Shown here: positions 1 to 10,299 of the stretch, piece after piece
How the letters are laid out: each line of letters begins with the position of its first letter
Position numbering within the stretch: position 1 is the stretch's first letter
Source: Skeletonema tropicum
Lineage: Eukaryota > Bacillariophyta > Thalassiosirophyceae > Thalassiosirales > Thalassiosiraceae
Reading direction: 5' to 3'
NCBI GenBank assembly: GCA_037178625.1
Contig: CM074129.1
Coordinates: 744,001 to 808,000, forward strand
Length of the DNA stretch: 64,000 nt
The notes under the pieces: model-generated
Databases searched by the model: none
The model's input: only the letters and a program-made list of their open reading frames with translations
What the model was told of the DNA's origin: nothing
Translations under genes and position numbers: made by a program

Positions 1-1996
1 CTTTTAGCTTTAGAGCTATTTTTAGCAACAACCTCTGTCCATAGGCCGACTTCCTCAGATTGGAATTCAGCATCATCATCATCATCGGAACTCAATTCCG
101 TATCAACTTCACGGCCCGCTCGGAGGGCTGCATAAGGATTGACATCCGACTCTCGAGGAAGAGGAGCCGGTGCCGGGGCAGTGGAATGGCGCTCAGAAGA
201 CGTGGCACGTTTGCCAGAGACGTGCGCATCAGGAGTGGCATCAGACGACTTCTTCTTCTTGTTATCCATATAAACCTTGAACTTTTGGAGAACTTCATCG
301 GCCGCCGCCTTATCTTTTATGATCACATAGCCAGAACGAGCTGCGGCTGGACAGCCATCACATAACTTATGAAAGTTGTCGAGAGGCTGGTAACAGACTG
401 GGCATTTGACTCCCTCTTTGAAGAGCTCATCTAGCTTGACCCACTTCATGGGTTTGTACGGATAGCTGTTTTGACGTTCCGGAGGAGTTGACGTTCCGGA
501 GGAGGTTGACGAGGCGGAGGTTGCTGTGAAGGATTGGCTGAACTGGCACGATTAGCAGACGGAAGGCCTCGGTCCTGTCCATAAGGATCAGAAATCTTGG
601 CAAGGATATCTTCTTGCTTGACAGCCTCAGTGAGTGTTTCCACAGTACCTGATGTCAATGTTGGATCACCCTGCTGATATTTGGCACGAATCCCCGGGTA
701 ACGCTCAGCACAGAGTTTCGCAAGAGCCAGAAGATAGACGAATTGAGGGAGAGAGCAATCCTTAAGCCGAATGGAAAGGTCACGCACTCGTTTCATGAAT
801 TGTGAGCCAGTTTCCTGAGGTCCCATTTCCAAAGACGCCCAATCGATAGCAGTCTTGAGCAAGTTCTGAGGCGACGTAGGATTGATCTCTTCTAAATAAT
901 CCCTCAATACCGCAATTCCATCATTTTTATATTTGGAATTGGAGAGATAGGGATGAATGAGTTCATTCGGCACCGTGTCGAGTAGCTGACTCATGATATA
1001 ACGACTGTACTCTTCTTCCCCACTCTGAGTTTGCGTCCAATCAGTTACTCCGTCAAAGTATTTGTCGCTCTTGAAAAGGTCAATTGCCTGAAGAAACTTG
1101 GCGGCATTCTCCTCGGTACCATCCCATGATGGCATCGTGGGTTTGGTAGGAGGAGGTTTCTTTTCGGCGACCATGTGTTGCACCAATTGGAGCAATAACG
1201 CGTTTGTTACATCCTGGGACGTGGGAGCAGGAGGAATCGAGGCAGCAACTGATGGAGGATTCGGAGCAGCAGTCGGAACATGAGCTGGTGGAGGAATGGG
1301 GGCAGCAGCAGCCGGAACATGAGCTGGTGGAGGAATTGGAGCAGCAGCTGGGACGGGGGCTGGTGCCGGAGTTGGAGCAGGTGCCGGACGAGCAACCGCG
1401 GCCACAAGTTGTTGAAGGAGTAGGACAGTAGGATCCAAGGCTGGGGCATGAGGAGGTGCCGGCGCCGTAGTTTGGGGAGGAAGGGCAGCTGTAGACGCAG
1501 CAGCCGTAGAAGCGGCAGTCGCCGCCGAAGGAGCGATAGTACTTGGTGCAACAGACACACCTGGTGAAGGTGCGGCCGCTGATGATGCAGCTGGAGGGGC
1601 TGACGTGGTGGCCTGTTGAGGGCGGATTGGAGTTAATGGAATGACGGCCTGTTGCTGCGGAGGAGCTTCGGGCGTGAAAGGAGGGATGGGTGATTGCTCC
1701 TGACCAATGCCTGGAAGGGTAGTAGCAAGGATGAATGTTGGATATGTTGCCTTCCAAGCCGCAACGGAGGAAAATGGTGTGATGGCATAAAATTTGTATC
1801 CATGAGAGGCGGTCCAAGCCGCGTAGGTTTCAACTTTAGATTTTGAGACATCGTCGATCCATAGATGTTGTTGCGGATGGGTGGCTAATTCTTCGCCATT
1901 GACATGAAGCACTCCGCCTCCAGAGTGAGTGGTTCGGTCGACATCAGGCGTAGCATGAGGCCAAGTCATTGGCACGGCTGGATCGGAGGAAGTCAT
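1..1996 (-). pseudogene. Retrotransposon Gag-like polyprotein, frameshifted, truncated by window edge
   Basis: An ATG at 1996 opens a 516-codon frame ending at 446. Residues 1-100 form a mixed N-terminal region, about 100-275 are Pro/Ala-rich, and about 280-450 are a helical Gag-like core with a Gln/Pro-rich tail. The tail frame is broken by a 17-bp tandem duplication at 471-504. In the alternate frame translation stays open to base 1 and reads a compact cysteine motif: CPVC (about 393-404), then a His, then CDGC (about 351-362). It then becomes Lys-rich and Asp-rich. This is how Gag proteins of LTR retroelements are organised: capsid-like core, then a zinc-binding nucleocapsid. Protease, integrase and RT would lie left of the window and are not seen. 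The family (copia or gypsy) is not determined. It could instead be a domesticated or unrelated zinc-finger protein, but the layout favours Gag. Confidence 0.6.
471..504. repeat. 17-bp perfect tandem duplication that frameshifts the gag ORF
   Basis: Bases 471-487 and 488-504 are identical. Because 17 is not a multiple of three, the minus-strand gag frame shifts here and stops at 446. With one unit the frame would stay open through the zinc-finger region to the window edge. Confidence 0.85.
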
Positions 1997-2439
1997 TGTA
2001 GGATATTTTGAGCTGGTACTGGTGGATAATCAAAATGGTTCGACTACCCCACAAAGGGGCAGAGGACGAGGCGAAGATGAACGTGAACTGAACGCCAATT
2101 CAATAGTTCTCTCGCCTCTGGACGTAATGGGCTCTACCTGATGAACCAGCACAGCATCAATGTTGGTAAAATCGAATTATAAGAGGTTTTAACTACGTTG
2201 AACAATGCTGGAAAGTGCCGATTATCTTCCAACTTCAATGGAAGGATCGGTCTGGCAGTCGAGTCGAGTCGAGTCACATCATCAATAATGTCTCCATGTT
2301 CCATGGTCGGTGCGAGCCACGGCCACATGCCCTGCGGCCACAAGACGGCTAGAAGGCCGCGACAATACACTACCGCTGTCTAACACACCATACAAAGAAA
2401 TATTAGCCGACAAAGTTATTTGCAACTTAGGTGGATGGG
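1997..2439. other. Flank upstream of gag, possible leader/LTR remnant
   Basis: This stretch lies 5' of the gag ATG on the minus strand and would be expected to hold the leader, primer-binding site and LTR. No clear primer-binding site or LTR boundary could be recognised. A 78-codon minus frame (2134-2370) begins only at GTG and resembles nothing known. Confidence 0.3.
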
Positions 2440-3425
2440 TCAGAGTTTGTCCCGTTCTCCAACTGGAGATACTCCTGCTGTGTGATAGCTTCCGTCGATG
2501 CGTTTGCTGATGTATCCATCACCCTGTGATTTGGCAGCGAAGATTTCAACGCGTCTCTTGAAGCAATACATCACCAGCATTAGCGTTGCTGCGATCAGCA
2601 CGATGGATTTACATGAAGCAGTCTGAGTCTGACTTAGACGATGTAGAAAAAAGAGACCTCGACTTCGACTTGTTATGCTCATGCTCATGCCTGTGGCTCT
2701 ATGATCATAGTGATTGCTGCACTATCATCTACATCTGTGTACGCGGGTCACAAAGACGCACCGAGCTGAGATCGATTCAAAGAGTACGATACATACTTAC
2801 CACCACCGAATCCTCAAGAGAGGGAGTTGCGAACATTGGAAGAAAGAGAGAAAGAAAATCAGTACCAAACGTGGTTGCCTATCAGCCATATATAACTTTT
2901 CCATGTGATACATACTGTAAGTATGTAGCCACCCTCGCAACATATTAGAGGGAGTAAGGATGCTGACGAAAACAAGCAAAATGATATCCAAATTCTGCTA
3001 CGCAAGTGCTTGGAAACCAAGATGTCCGAAGCTAATAGATACGACAGAGATCTAATGTCAAGATCACATAAGTTCGTGTCATCAATAATTTGTATCTTTA
3101 CATCTTTTATAGGAGAGATACTTCTCTACCTACTCTCTACCTTTAACCTCTCCACCTCTCATTCATATGAAGACGGAAACGCTGAGCACCCATCAACCCA
3201 CTGTAGAGAAAGAGTGGCAGCAATGTACCGTAGATATGCTGGGAAAAGGGCGCTACTTGGGACAGGATCCGACCAGCGGTTGATGAATGGATGGTAGGTG
3301 GCCATGCAGCTTGAGGTATTCCTTGTGAAGAGTGTACTGAAGAGTCACAATTGAAGCAGGAACGGCGATGACGTCGATTCCTTTGGAGCTCAGTGCGATG
3401 ACGTAGGATGAAATAGCGGTGTGTG
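2440..3425 (+). repeat. Repeat L, copy 1 (inverted relative to copy 2 at 9262-10150)
   Basis: About 1 kb that matches, inverted and with scattered small indels, the stretch 10150 back to 9262. Shared landmarks include the run near 2448-2495, the block around 2640-2690, the block near 2830-2880, and 3187-3420. The right end stops inside the reverse complement of the last codons of the photolyase-like relic found at 9287, so this looks like a segmental duplication of photolyase-downstream DNA rather than a transposon with defined ends. Short plus and minus ORFs inside are not conserved as proteins. Confidence 0.75.
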
Positions 3426-3440
3426 TTAGAGGGCACAGCA

Positions 3441-4039
3441 GCGGTTGATCTATTCTCCTCCTGAAAGGTGATGCCAGAGGGGGGTGCGATCTGGGAAATA
3501 ATAGCTACTGCAGCACATGTTTGTTATCACTTAGTTCAGATAATGTCGCCTCTTGAGGGCCCACCAGACGTACTTTAAAATTTCTGTTACATATATATAT
3601 ATGATGCCAGAGGATTCCAAGCAGCAAGCATGGATATGAACTTGCTCTAGATTGGTGAAGTATCAATGAGTCTATCGATGAACTACCAAGCACTGAATTA
3701 GAGATAGGAAACAAAGCAAATGATTCATTAGAGATACAAAGAGACAGCAGACAAACACAACAAAGATTTTGCTCCCAAAAAGTAAAAATTGTGGGTGGGG
3801 ATACTTTTCAACGAGATCGAACAGTGGTAAAACGACGGATTTATGGTCTCGGCAAGCCTACAAAGGAGCTGTGTCCGCACCACATCCCCTGAGGAGGACG
3901 AACACTCTGTTTAAACCTCTCAGCACCTTAACGCCCTGCCATGTGAGACCCACCTTGGAAACCGACCGTTACTATCTCTCTCGGAACCTTGAACTGAGTA
4001 CACCCAAAGGCGTAAAGAAACGCAGGGCCAATTGAATTA
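3441..4039. other. Intergenic, no gene seen; contains a dispersed AT-rich motif
   Basis: No convincing ORF. Around 3565-3590 lies the word TACTTTAAAATTTCTGTTAC followed by a short TA run; it recurs elsewhere in the window. The part after 3780 is higher in GC and could belong to the structured unit that follows at 4040. Confidence 0.5.
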
Positions 4040-4219
4040 ATCGCCAGCTATCCTCGGCGATGGGCCTTGTTTCTATAGCACCGGCCTTCCCTCGGTGCTG
4101 GGACTGAGCCCTGGACCGTTTTATGAATCGCCAGCTTTCCTCAGCGATAGGCCGATTTGTATAGCACCGGCTTCTACGGTGCTGGGCCCATTTGTACAGC
4201 GCCGGCTTTCCTCGGCGCT
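4040..4219 (+). repeat. Array of five short hairpins with covarying stems
   Basis: Five imperfect palindromes lie at 4040-4061, 4077-4099, 4127-4148, 4163-4183 and 4198-4219. Four follow the plan stem, GC(C)TTTCCT-like loop, complementary stem; the fourth has a shortened loop (GCTTCTA). Stem sequences differ between units but remain self-complementary: ATCGCC/GGCGAT-type, AGCACCG/CGGTGCT and AGCGCCG/CGGCGCT. Spacers repeat GGGCC plus ATTTGTA-like sequence. The array sits about 460 bp upstream of the MFS gene start. It could be a structured transcript or untranslated leader, or a palindromic repeat element. No family was recognised. Confidence 0.7.
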
Positions 4220-4352
4220 GAAGTTGTTGCTCGATGATCAGTCATCAAAAACCGGACAGGGGGGGGATCGATCATGAAACTCACCTTTAATCATCGGCTG
4301 CAGTCGTTAGCGGCGGAGCCTGCTTCAAGGCGGTGGCGATGCTTGTGGTTGA

Positions 4353-4598
4353 ATGCTATTGGGAGGCGGCGGTAGGATAGCGGCCGGCCAACTCCGATCG
4401 CTGCTCGTTGCGTTGTTGGTTGGGTTGAGCGATGATTTTTTTGATGCGACAATGGATTCAGATGCCCATCTCAAAAAGTCCGCCAACACTGCTAGCAGTG
4501 CTTTATGTCCATGCAGCGCGGCAGCAATGCGCAATGCGGCATCAACGAGAACCATGACGAAAAAACACATCTCGTATCAATCACTACGGAATAGGTAA
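4353..4598 (+). CDS. Small uncharacterised ORF (81 aa), doubtful
   Basis: An ATG-initiated frame of 81 codons in a locally GC-rich stretch just upstream of the MFS transporter gene. It has a short hydrophobic patch near the N-terminus and an Ala/Ser-rich tail. The opposite strand is open over nearly the same bases (4325-4570), so base composition alone may explain both. No family recognised. Confidence 0.15.
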   Translation: MLLGGGGRIAAGQLRSLLVALLVGLSDDFFDATMDSDAHLKKSANTASSALCPCSAAAMRNAASTRTMTKKHISYQSLRNR

Positions 4599-4679
4599 AT
4601 AATGCTCCAATAGCCTCTCTAGACATCATTCATACTCCATAATTTATATATTATTACTATCAGTCAGTCAATAAGAAAA

Positions 4680-6908
4680 ATGAGCTCTCCACTAGACGAA
4701 GTAATGTATCCCTCCTCCACCGATTCCAAACAAATCAAAAAAGAGTCCTCCTCCTCTCGCCGCCACCACTGCTGCTGCCGCCCACCATCATCACTAGTAA
4801 CGCTACAACTACCAACCTTTCACAATCCACAGGGCACCACACGGCCCTTCTACCTCTTTCCATTATTTCTATTGATTAATATTATTACCATGGCAGATCG
4901 AGCAATTATTCCGGGAGCTTCTCAGGAATTTTTAGGGTTCTTGAGTACTAGTGCGTTGGATGCGCCGGAGGTTGTGAGGGATAATCCGGATGCTGGTTTG
5001 GTGAGATTTATTATTATTATTATTTGATGAATTTTGTTGTTGTTTGTTCGTTGGTTTGGTTATGTCGAAATTATTGCGCTCATCCTATATAATGCATGCA
5101 TGCGCATCTACACTCTCGCTATATACGATCAAAAACCCATATATATATATATATCGGCGCAGGGAATCCTCCAAGCAGCCTTCATGATAGGGTACACCAT
5201 CGCCATAATCCTCAGTGGACACTACGTCCACAAAATCAAATGGAAACCACTCGTCTTCTCCGGCCTTTGCGTGTGGTGGCTCGGAGTCCTCGGGAGTGGA
5301 AACGCCAAGCAATACAATTCATTCTATGTCTTATTATTCAGTCGTATGGCCACGGGATGTGCCGAGGCGGCATTTCAAGTGGTTGCACCGCCGTTGATTC
5401 AGGATAGGGCGGGTGGTAGGGCGGGGTTTTGGTTGAGTATCTTTTTGATGGGGTTGCCGCTTGTGAGTTTGGTGTGTTACCTATAAGTATGCACATACTA
5501 TACCTTCAAGATCTCTTCTTGACTCACGCACAGTTTATTGCGATTTATTTTGTTTCTTCAGGGGTTGAGTGTGGGGTATATTTATGGGAGTTATATGGCC
5601 ACGGGTGAGTTGTGGGGGTGGGATTGGGCGTATTATATCATGTGTATTGGATCGTTTCCGTTGTTGATTGTGTTTGCGTTTGTGAGGGATAGGACGAATG
5701 GAGGGATATTGAGTGGGGAGGAGGAGGTAGAGGAAGAGGTGGTGGAAGGAGATGATGATGAAGTTGTTGATGATGATGAAGAAGTTACTGCTGGTGAAAG
5801 AGATGAAGTATTACTGAAAGAAGATGAGGAACAGGAAGGACGAACCTCTTTGACAACATCAACAACAACAACGGCAACGTTAGAGCCATTGTTACCACCA
5901 CCCCGAACATTATCCAACAGCGAGAACAAAAACAGTTCTGCAGATGCGTCAAACAATGGTGGTGGTAACAAGGACAAGGCGGACAAATTCACACTATTAT
6001 CCGAAGTCAAAATATGCCTCAACTCCAAAATTCTCGTCACCCTGAGCTGCGGTCAGGCCGCCATCGTCGGAGTTGTAACATCCCTGGGAACGTTCGGTGG
6101 AGCCTTCATCCTTGCACTACAACTATTTGACGATGAAAAGGTTGCAGCTACATGGTTTGGGATTACTGCGGCATTGGCGGGGGTCATTGGTACTCCGCTG
6201 GGAGGGACTTTAGTCGACAAAATATTGGCAAGATATGGAGTTGGTGATGATAGTAGTAGCGATGTGAGAGGGGAAGGTGTCGATGATTCATTACGGCATC
6301 CTATTATTGCGAGTATCCTCCCTCGAATGAATGCTCTTGTGGCAGTTGCCATGCTCTGCATCTTTCCAACGTTGGCTATGCAAGAAGCTACTTTCTTTCT
6401 AATTTTTCTCTTTATCGGCTGGACGCTACTCTTTGCTACTCAGACTGGTATTAACATCTGTGCCATGCTGAGTGTAAATAAGGCTCATAGACCAAATGCG
6501 CTTGCATTTATATCCATCGCAGGACACTTGCTGGGTGATGTACCTCTTCCAATTGTATTAGGCCTGATAAAAGATCACTTGGCACCTGGATGCAAAGTTG
6601 AGGAAGATGGAACCTTTTCGAACCCCGACGAGTGTGCGTCTCAGGAGAAGGGAGTGAGGTCAACTCTTGCCATTGCGTATGTTTGGGTTCTTTGGTCGTT
6701 AGTCTGTTTTGAATTGGCACGGAGATTCTCACGGATAGAGATTGGAAAACGTAGGAGTGATGAGATTAATTCATTGTTGCTAGAAGAAGAAGAAGAAGAT
6801 ACTAATGGGGGAGGTGCTAATCGGGAGAAGGATAGCAGCAGCACATTTCAATATTATCACTCCAAATTTCAGCCAAAGCCCCAAGAGCCGAGTCGAATCT
6901 TTATTTAG
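4680..6908 (+). CDS. Major facilitator superfamily transporter (Spinster-like), three exons
   Basis: Exons are 4680-5000, 5163-5462 and 5562-6908. Both introns (5001-5162 and 5463-5561) begin GTGAG and end CAG, and both junctions are in phase 0, giving about 655 residues. The first membrane helix (about residues 55-80) ends in the MADRAIIPG motif typical of TM1 in Spinster-type MFS proteins. Exon 2 carries the next helices, with GILQAAFMIGY and FSRMATGCAEAAF. Exon 3 has TM6, then an unusually long cytoplasmic loop (about residues 255-355) rich in Glu/Asp and then Thr/Ser/Asn, then TM7-TM12 starting near residue 360. The C-terminal tail has a poly-Glu run. Family members move lipids, sugars or organic ions across endomembranes; the substrate here cannot be told. 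The start at 4680 is preferred because the internal ATG at 4890 would remove most of TM1. Confidence 0.85.
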
Positions 6909-7374
6909 GTTACATAGTCGAAATGAAGCGTCCAGAGGGTGCCGGTGTCTCGGTGCCAGTGTCTCTCATTGTAGATCACCAAGAGTTGTACAAAGTGTAG
7001 AAGATTATATAATTCATTGTTGTTAAAGCTAATTCTCGAGCATGTTGAATCAAATACACTAATTGATTCCATACATTTGCCCGTACTCAGTTTTGCCTGC
7101 TCTACCATCATTGTTGGCTTTCATTGAGTGCATGGAACAGGGTTGCTTTTTCTCCCTCCCCGCTCTAGAGAGCGCTCTCAACTATGACGAAGATGTACAT
7201 CATCGAATACTTATTGGCCCACTGAGCTGTTGTTCTGCTGGACAATCTATGAGTTCGCAGTTGATGATGGTACTTCTAACGATGCCTCAAAGGTACTCAT
7301 GGAGATAACAAATATTGTAAACAAAAATTATCTATGATTTCAAATCTAGAACAGAGTCCACCATCATGATCATG
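6909..7374. other. Intergenic between convergent MFS and LRR genes
   Basis: Shared 3' region of two convergent genes. No ORF with a recognisable product; weak ORFs here start at non-ATG codons or lack any conserved motif. Confidence 0.5.
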
Positions 7375-8328
7375 TCATTCCAACAGGAGAAAGGGTAACA
7401 CATTCTTGATCACAATGCTTGCACCAGACGTAACCCTTGCTCTCTCGCGATTTCCCCTCGTTGTTCGAACTCCCTCTCTAACAAGTCCTCCCTCGTTGCC
7501 ATCAAGATTAGCCTTCCACAAAGCGAGTTCAAGCAGCGTTGTAGCCTCCTTCAACAAGTTGCTGTGTTCAGTTTTGTAATTATCTATTTTGTCGAGGACT
7601 GATTCCATCCATTGCAGAATTCTTTCATTCTTGTGCCAATCATCAACATTGAGGAGAACTTGATTGATATGGTTGATTTCTCCCTTCATTTCATTTCTCC
7701 AGCTCTCCATATGCAAAGATTCAACAGTGTCATGGATCCCTCCAACTAGATCCACTGTTGCAAGCTTTGGACAGTCAAAGAATACAGCGAATACAATCTG
7801 ATTAGGAGTATCTTTCAGTGGCAAGGCGATTCGTTCCAAGTTGGGGCAGCTTTGGAATGCACCCATTCGTATTGCTTCAAGATCTTCACCGAATTCCACA
7901 TCAGATAACTCTTCGCACCATTCAAAAGCCCTCGTTCCAATGGTCCGCACAGAAGGCATCTTGATGCACCCTCTCAATGAGGAGCAACCGAAGAATGCAC
8001 AATCTTCAATTCTTTCCAGCTTGTCACCAAATTCTACATCCGTTAGGGTGCTACAATTATGGAATGCTGATTCTTTGATGATCTTGACGCCCGGCAAAGT
8101 AATGCGACCTCTCAATAAGCGGCAGCCGTGGAACGCAAATTCCCCAATAGTTTCGACCTCATCGTGAAATTCTACAGATATTAGATTTCTACGTTTGTAG
8201 AATGCATGTGATGGAATAATTTTGACGGATCTATGAATTCTGGCACGTCTGACACCATTGGGCACAACTTGATCGGCGCCCATGTAGACAAAAATCTCAT
8301 CATCGTCGTCTCGTGCCTCCGCCATCAT
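7375..8328 (-). CDS. BspA-like leucine-rich-repeat protein (LRR_5 type)
   Basis: An intact 317-codon ORF with an ATG at 8328. Residues about 35-205 contain five to six BspA/treponema-pallidum-type LRR units of about 23 residues, recognisable by the repeating pattern I-x-x-x-A-F-x-x-C-x-x-L-x-x-[VI]. A helical linker follows, then a C-terminal segment with ELALWKANLD and a hydrophobic end (VIKNVLPFLLLE). This repeat plus C-terminal arrangement is common in large diatom paralogue families; its role is unknown, possibly protein binding. No signal peptide; the N-terminus is acidic. The final hydrophobic stretch could be membrane-associated. Convergent with the MFS gene. Confidence 0.85.
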   Translation of the reverse strand: MMAEARDDDDEIFVYMGADQVVPNGVRRARIHRSVKIIPSHAFYKRRNLISVEFHDEVETIGEFAFHGCRLLRGRITLPGVKIIKESAFHNCSTLTDVEFGDKLERIEDCAFFGCSSLRGCIKMPSVRTIGTRAFEWCEELSDVEFGEDLEAIRMGAFQSCPNLERIALPLKDTPNQIVFAVFFDCPKLATVDLVGGIHDTVESLHMESWRNEMKGEINHINQVLLNVDDWHKNERILQWMESVLDKIDNYKTEHSNLLKEATTLLELALWKANLDGNEGGLVREGVRTTRGNRERARVTSGASIVIKNVLPFLLLE

Positions 8329-8458
8329 TCAGACGTGCTCTTTTGATATTACCGGATGAATGAATTGAAACGATCGCCTTTGGCTGGCGTTGACGTTGAC
8401 GTTGGTTGCACTTGAGTACACATCACACTTCGAGGTCGAAACAAGTGAAGTGAAATTG

Positions 8459-8534
8459 TTTCACAAAAGTTGCATATTTCACACAAGTTTCACACATGTT
8501 GCACACATGTTTCACACATGTTTCACACCACACA
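8459..8534 (+). repeat. Short tandem repeat, TTTCACACATG-like units
   Basis: Five to six degenerate copies of a unit of roughly 11-14 bp reading TTTCACACATG or TTGCACACATG. It lies upstream of the divergent LRR gene start (about 130-200 bp away), so it could sit in that gene's promoter. No other function is visible. Confidence 0.6.
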
Positions 8535-8878
8535 TCATAATCAATCACATTCCACAAAAACCGTGTCCAAAATGGCTGCCGAATGTGGCCGCTCGATCTC
8601 TCTCTAGGCCACTGAACCGTAACTTGCCGACTAATACTGTTTGGACAGTTCCTTATGATCGTACTACAGAGCATGTTTGGCTACCTAATTTAAGGTGGTA
8701 CGCAACAGGTGATAGGATAGCGCGCTGTCGAATTTTAACACAAGTCTAAGTTGGTCATAATAGTAATGGAGACACACCATACTATGTGCAGACGGTACAT
8801 CATTAGGTCGTTGTGCATCCACTATTGCACTTCTTTAATCTCGAATCGTTCTCAACTTGTTGTCAAATAGACCTGTGG

Positions 8879-9289
8879 CGCACCGGCTGGTCGACACAAT
8901 GTCAGGATGGTCGTTGTCTCTTTCTTGGTTGAGTATCTGAGAGTGAATTGGATGAGAGGAGCAAAGTGGTTTCATTACACTCTAGTCGATGCCGACAACT
9001 CAATGATATGACAGATTGCAGGTCGATCGGGCATAGATCATGGAACTTTGTCGTGTCACCCGTCGCCGCTTCTCAGGATGCCAGCGGTGAATATACGAAG
9101 AAATGGTGTCCCGAGCTATCAAAGCTACCAAAAGCCGTACTACATGCGCCTTGGGAAGCTCCAGCACAATTGCTGCATGCTGCAGGTGTGGCCTTGGGAG
9201 AGACGTACCCAACACGTATCATAAGTGATCTCAAGGCCGAACGTAGCAAATCTGTCGAGGCTATTTCATATCTTACGTCATCGCACTGA
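8879..9289 (+). pseudogene. Relic of a cryptochrome/DNA photolyase FAD-binding domain (C-terminal part)
   Basis: Joining two frames gives the signature of the photolyase/cryptochrome FAD-binding domain. One frame has NVRMVVVSFLVEYLRVNW then MRGAKWFHYTLVDAD (about 8898-9000). The other has WNFVVSPVAASQDASGEYTK, then KWCPELSKLP, APWEAP and GVALGETYP, ending at the TGA at 9287-9289. An in-frame TGA sits at 9009-9011, where the family has Trp in a Met-Met-Trp-Gln motif, and the frame slips near 9040 before the WNF motif. Nothing of the N-terminal photolyase domain is seen upstream. The motif style is that of the FAD-binding class with the RVNWMRGA...DAD region. It is a dead fragment; intact relatives repair UV lesions or sense blue light. 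The last codons overlap repeat L copy 2. Confidence 0.75.
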
Positions 9290-10150
9290 GCACCATAGGA
9301 ATCGACATCGTCGCCATTCCTGCTTCAATTGTGACTCTTCAGCACACTCTGCACAAGGAATACCTTAAGCTACGTGGCCATCTACCGTCCATTCATCAAC
9401 CGCTGGTCGGATCCTGTCCCAAGTTAGCGCCCTTATTCCCGCATATCTATGGTACATTTGCTGCCACTCTTTCTCTACAGCGGGATGATTGGGGTTTAGC
9501 GTTTCTGTCTTCGTATGAATGAGAGGTGGAGAGGTTAGAGGTAGAGTGTAGATAGAAAAGTATCTCTGCTACAAAAGATGTTAAGATGTAAATTATTTAT
9601 TACACGAACTTATCTGATCTTGATCGTAGCCCTCTTACTTGAGAGATGTTCCATGTCTCTGTCCTCTCTATCAGCTTCGGACGTCTGTGTTCCACGCACT
9701 TGCTTAGCAGAATTTGGACATTTTGCTTGTCTATTTCAGCATCCTTATGTTGCGAGGTAGGTTGGTTATCACAGAAGATCTGATAGGCCACCACGTTTGG
9801 TACTGATTTTCTTTCTTTCTTCCTACGTTCCCAACGCGCTCTCTTGACGATGTCGGTGGTGGTCTGTACTCTTACTTTGAATCGATCTCGGGAGCATGAG
9901 CATAACAAGTCGAAGTCGAGGTCTCTTTTTTCTGCATCATCTACAGTCCGACTCAGACTGCTTCATGTAAATTCAGAGTGCTGATCGCAGCGACGCTAAT
10001 GCTGAATCAAGAGACACATTGAAATCTTTGCTATCAAATCGCAGGGTGATGAATACATCATGCAAACGCATCTGACAGATAGAAGCTATCAATCAATCAC
10101 ACAGGAGTATCTCCAGTTGGAGTACGGGACAAACTCTCTTACGATGCCGA
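9262..10150 (-). repeat. Repeat L, copy 2 (inverted relative to 2440-3425)
   Basis: Reverse-complement match to 2440-3425, beginning in the 3' end of the photolyase relic and ending with the sequence around the ACTCCAACTGGAGATACTCC landmark. Small indels and substitutions indicate an old duplication. A third, shorter copy is at 56385-56650, and element K was inserted into that copy. Confidence 0.75.
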
Positions 10151-10237
10151 AGGCGGAACTCAGAACACAGAGAGTCTTAGGTATGACCCTTCAAAACCGC
10201 AACAGACAGAAAATGCAAAAATAATTATGCAAATAAT

Positions 10238-10291
10238 TGTCTCGATCGGGACTGTAAAATTTCTGTTATATATATGTCTCGATCGGGACTG
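10238..10291. repeat. 17-bp direct repeat flanking a 20-bp AT-rich motif
   Basis: TGTCTCGATCGGGACTG occurs at 10238-10254 and again at 10275-10291. Between them is TAAAATTTCTGTTATATATA, a relative of a word dispersed through the window. Confidence 0.7.
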
Positions 10292-10299
10292 CTACTAGC

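Noticed and set aside
60..365. 101-codon plus-strand ORF over the gag tail
   Set aside because: Starts at TTG and is the antisense shadow of the open minus-strand zinc-finger frame.
4040..4219. Hairpin array as a CRISPR array
   Set aside because: Units are palindromic with short, related spacers of irregular length, stems vary, there are no cas genes, and the DNA is eukaryotic.
5633..6040. 135-codon minus ORF rich in Ser/Thr/Val
   Set aside because: Antisense shadow of the acidic, low-complexity loop of the MFS gene.
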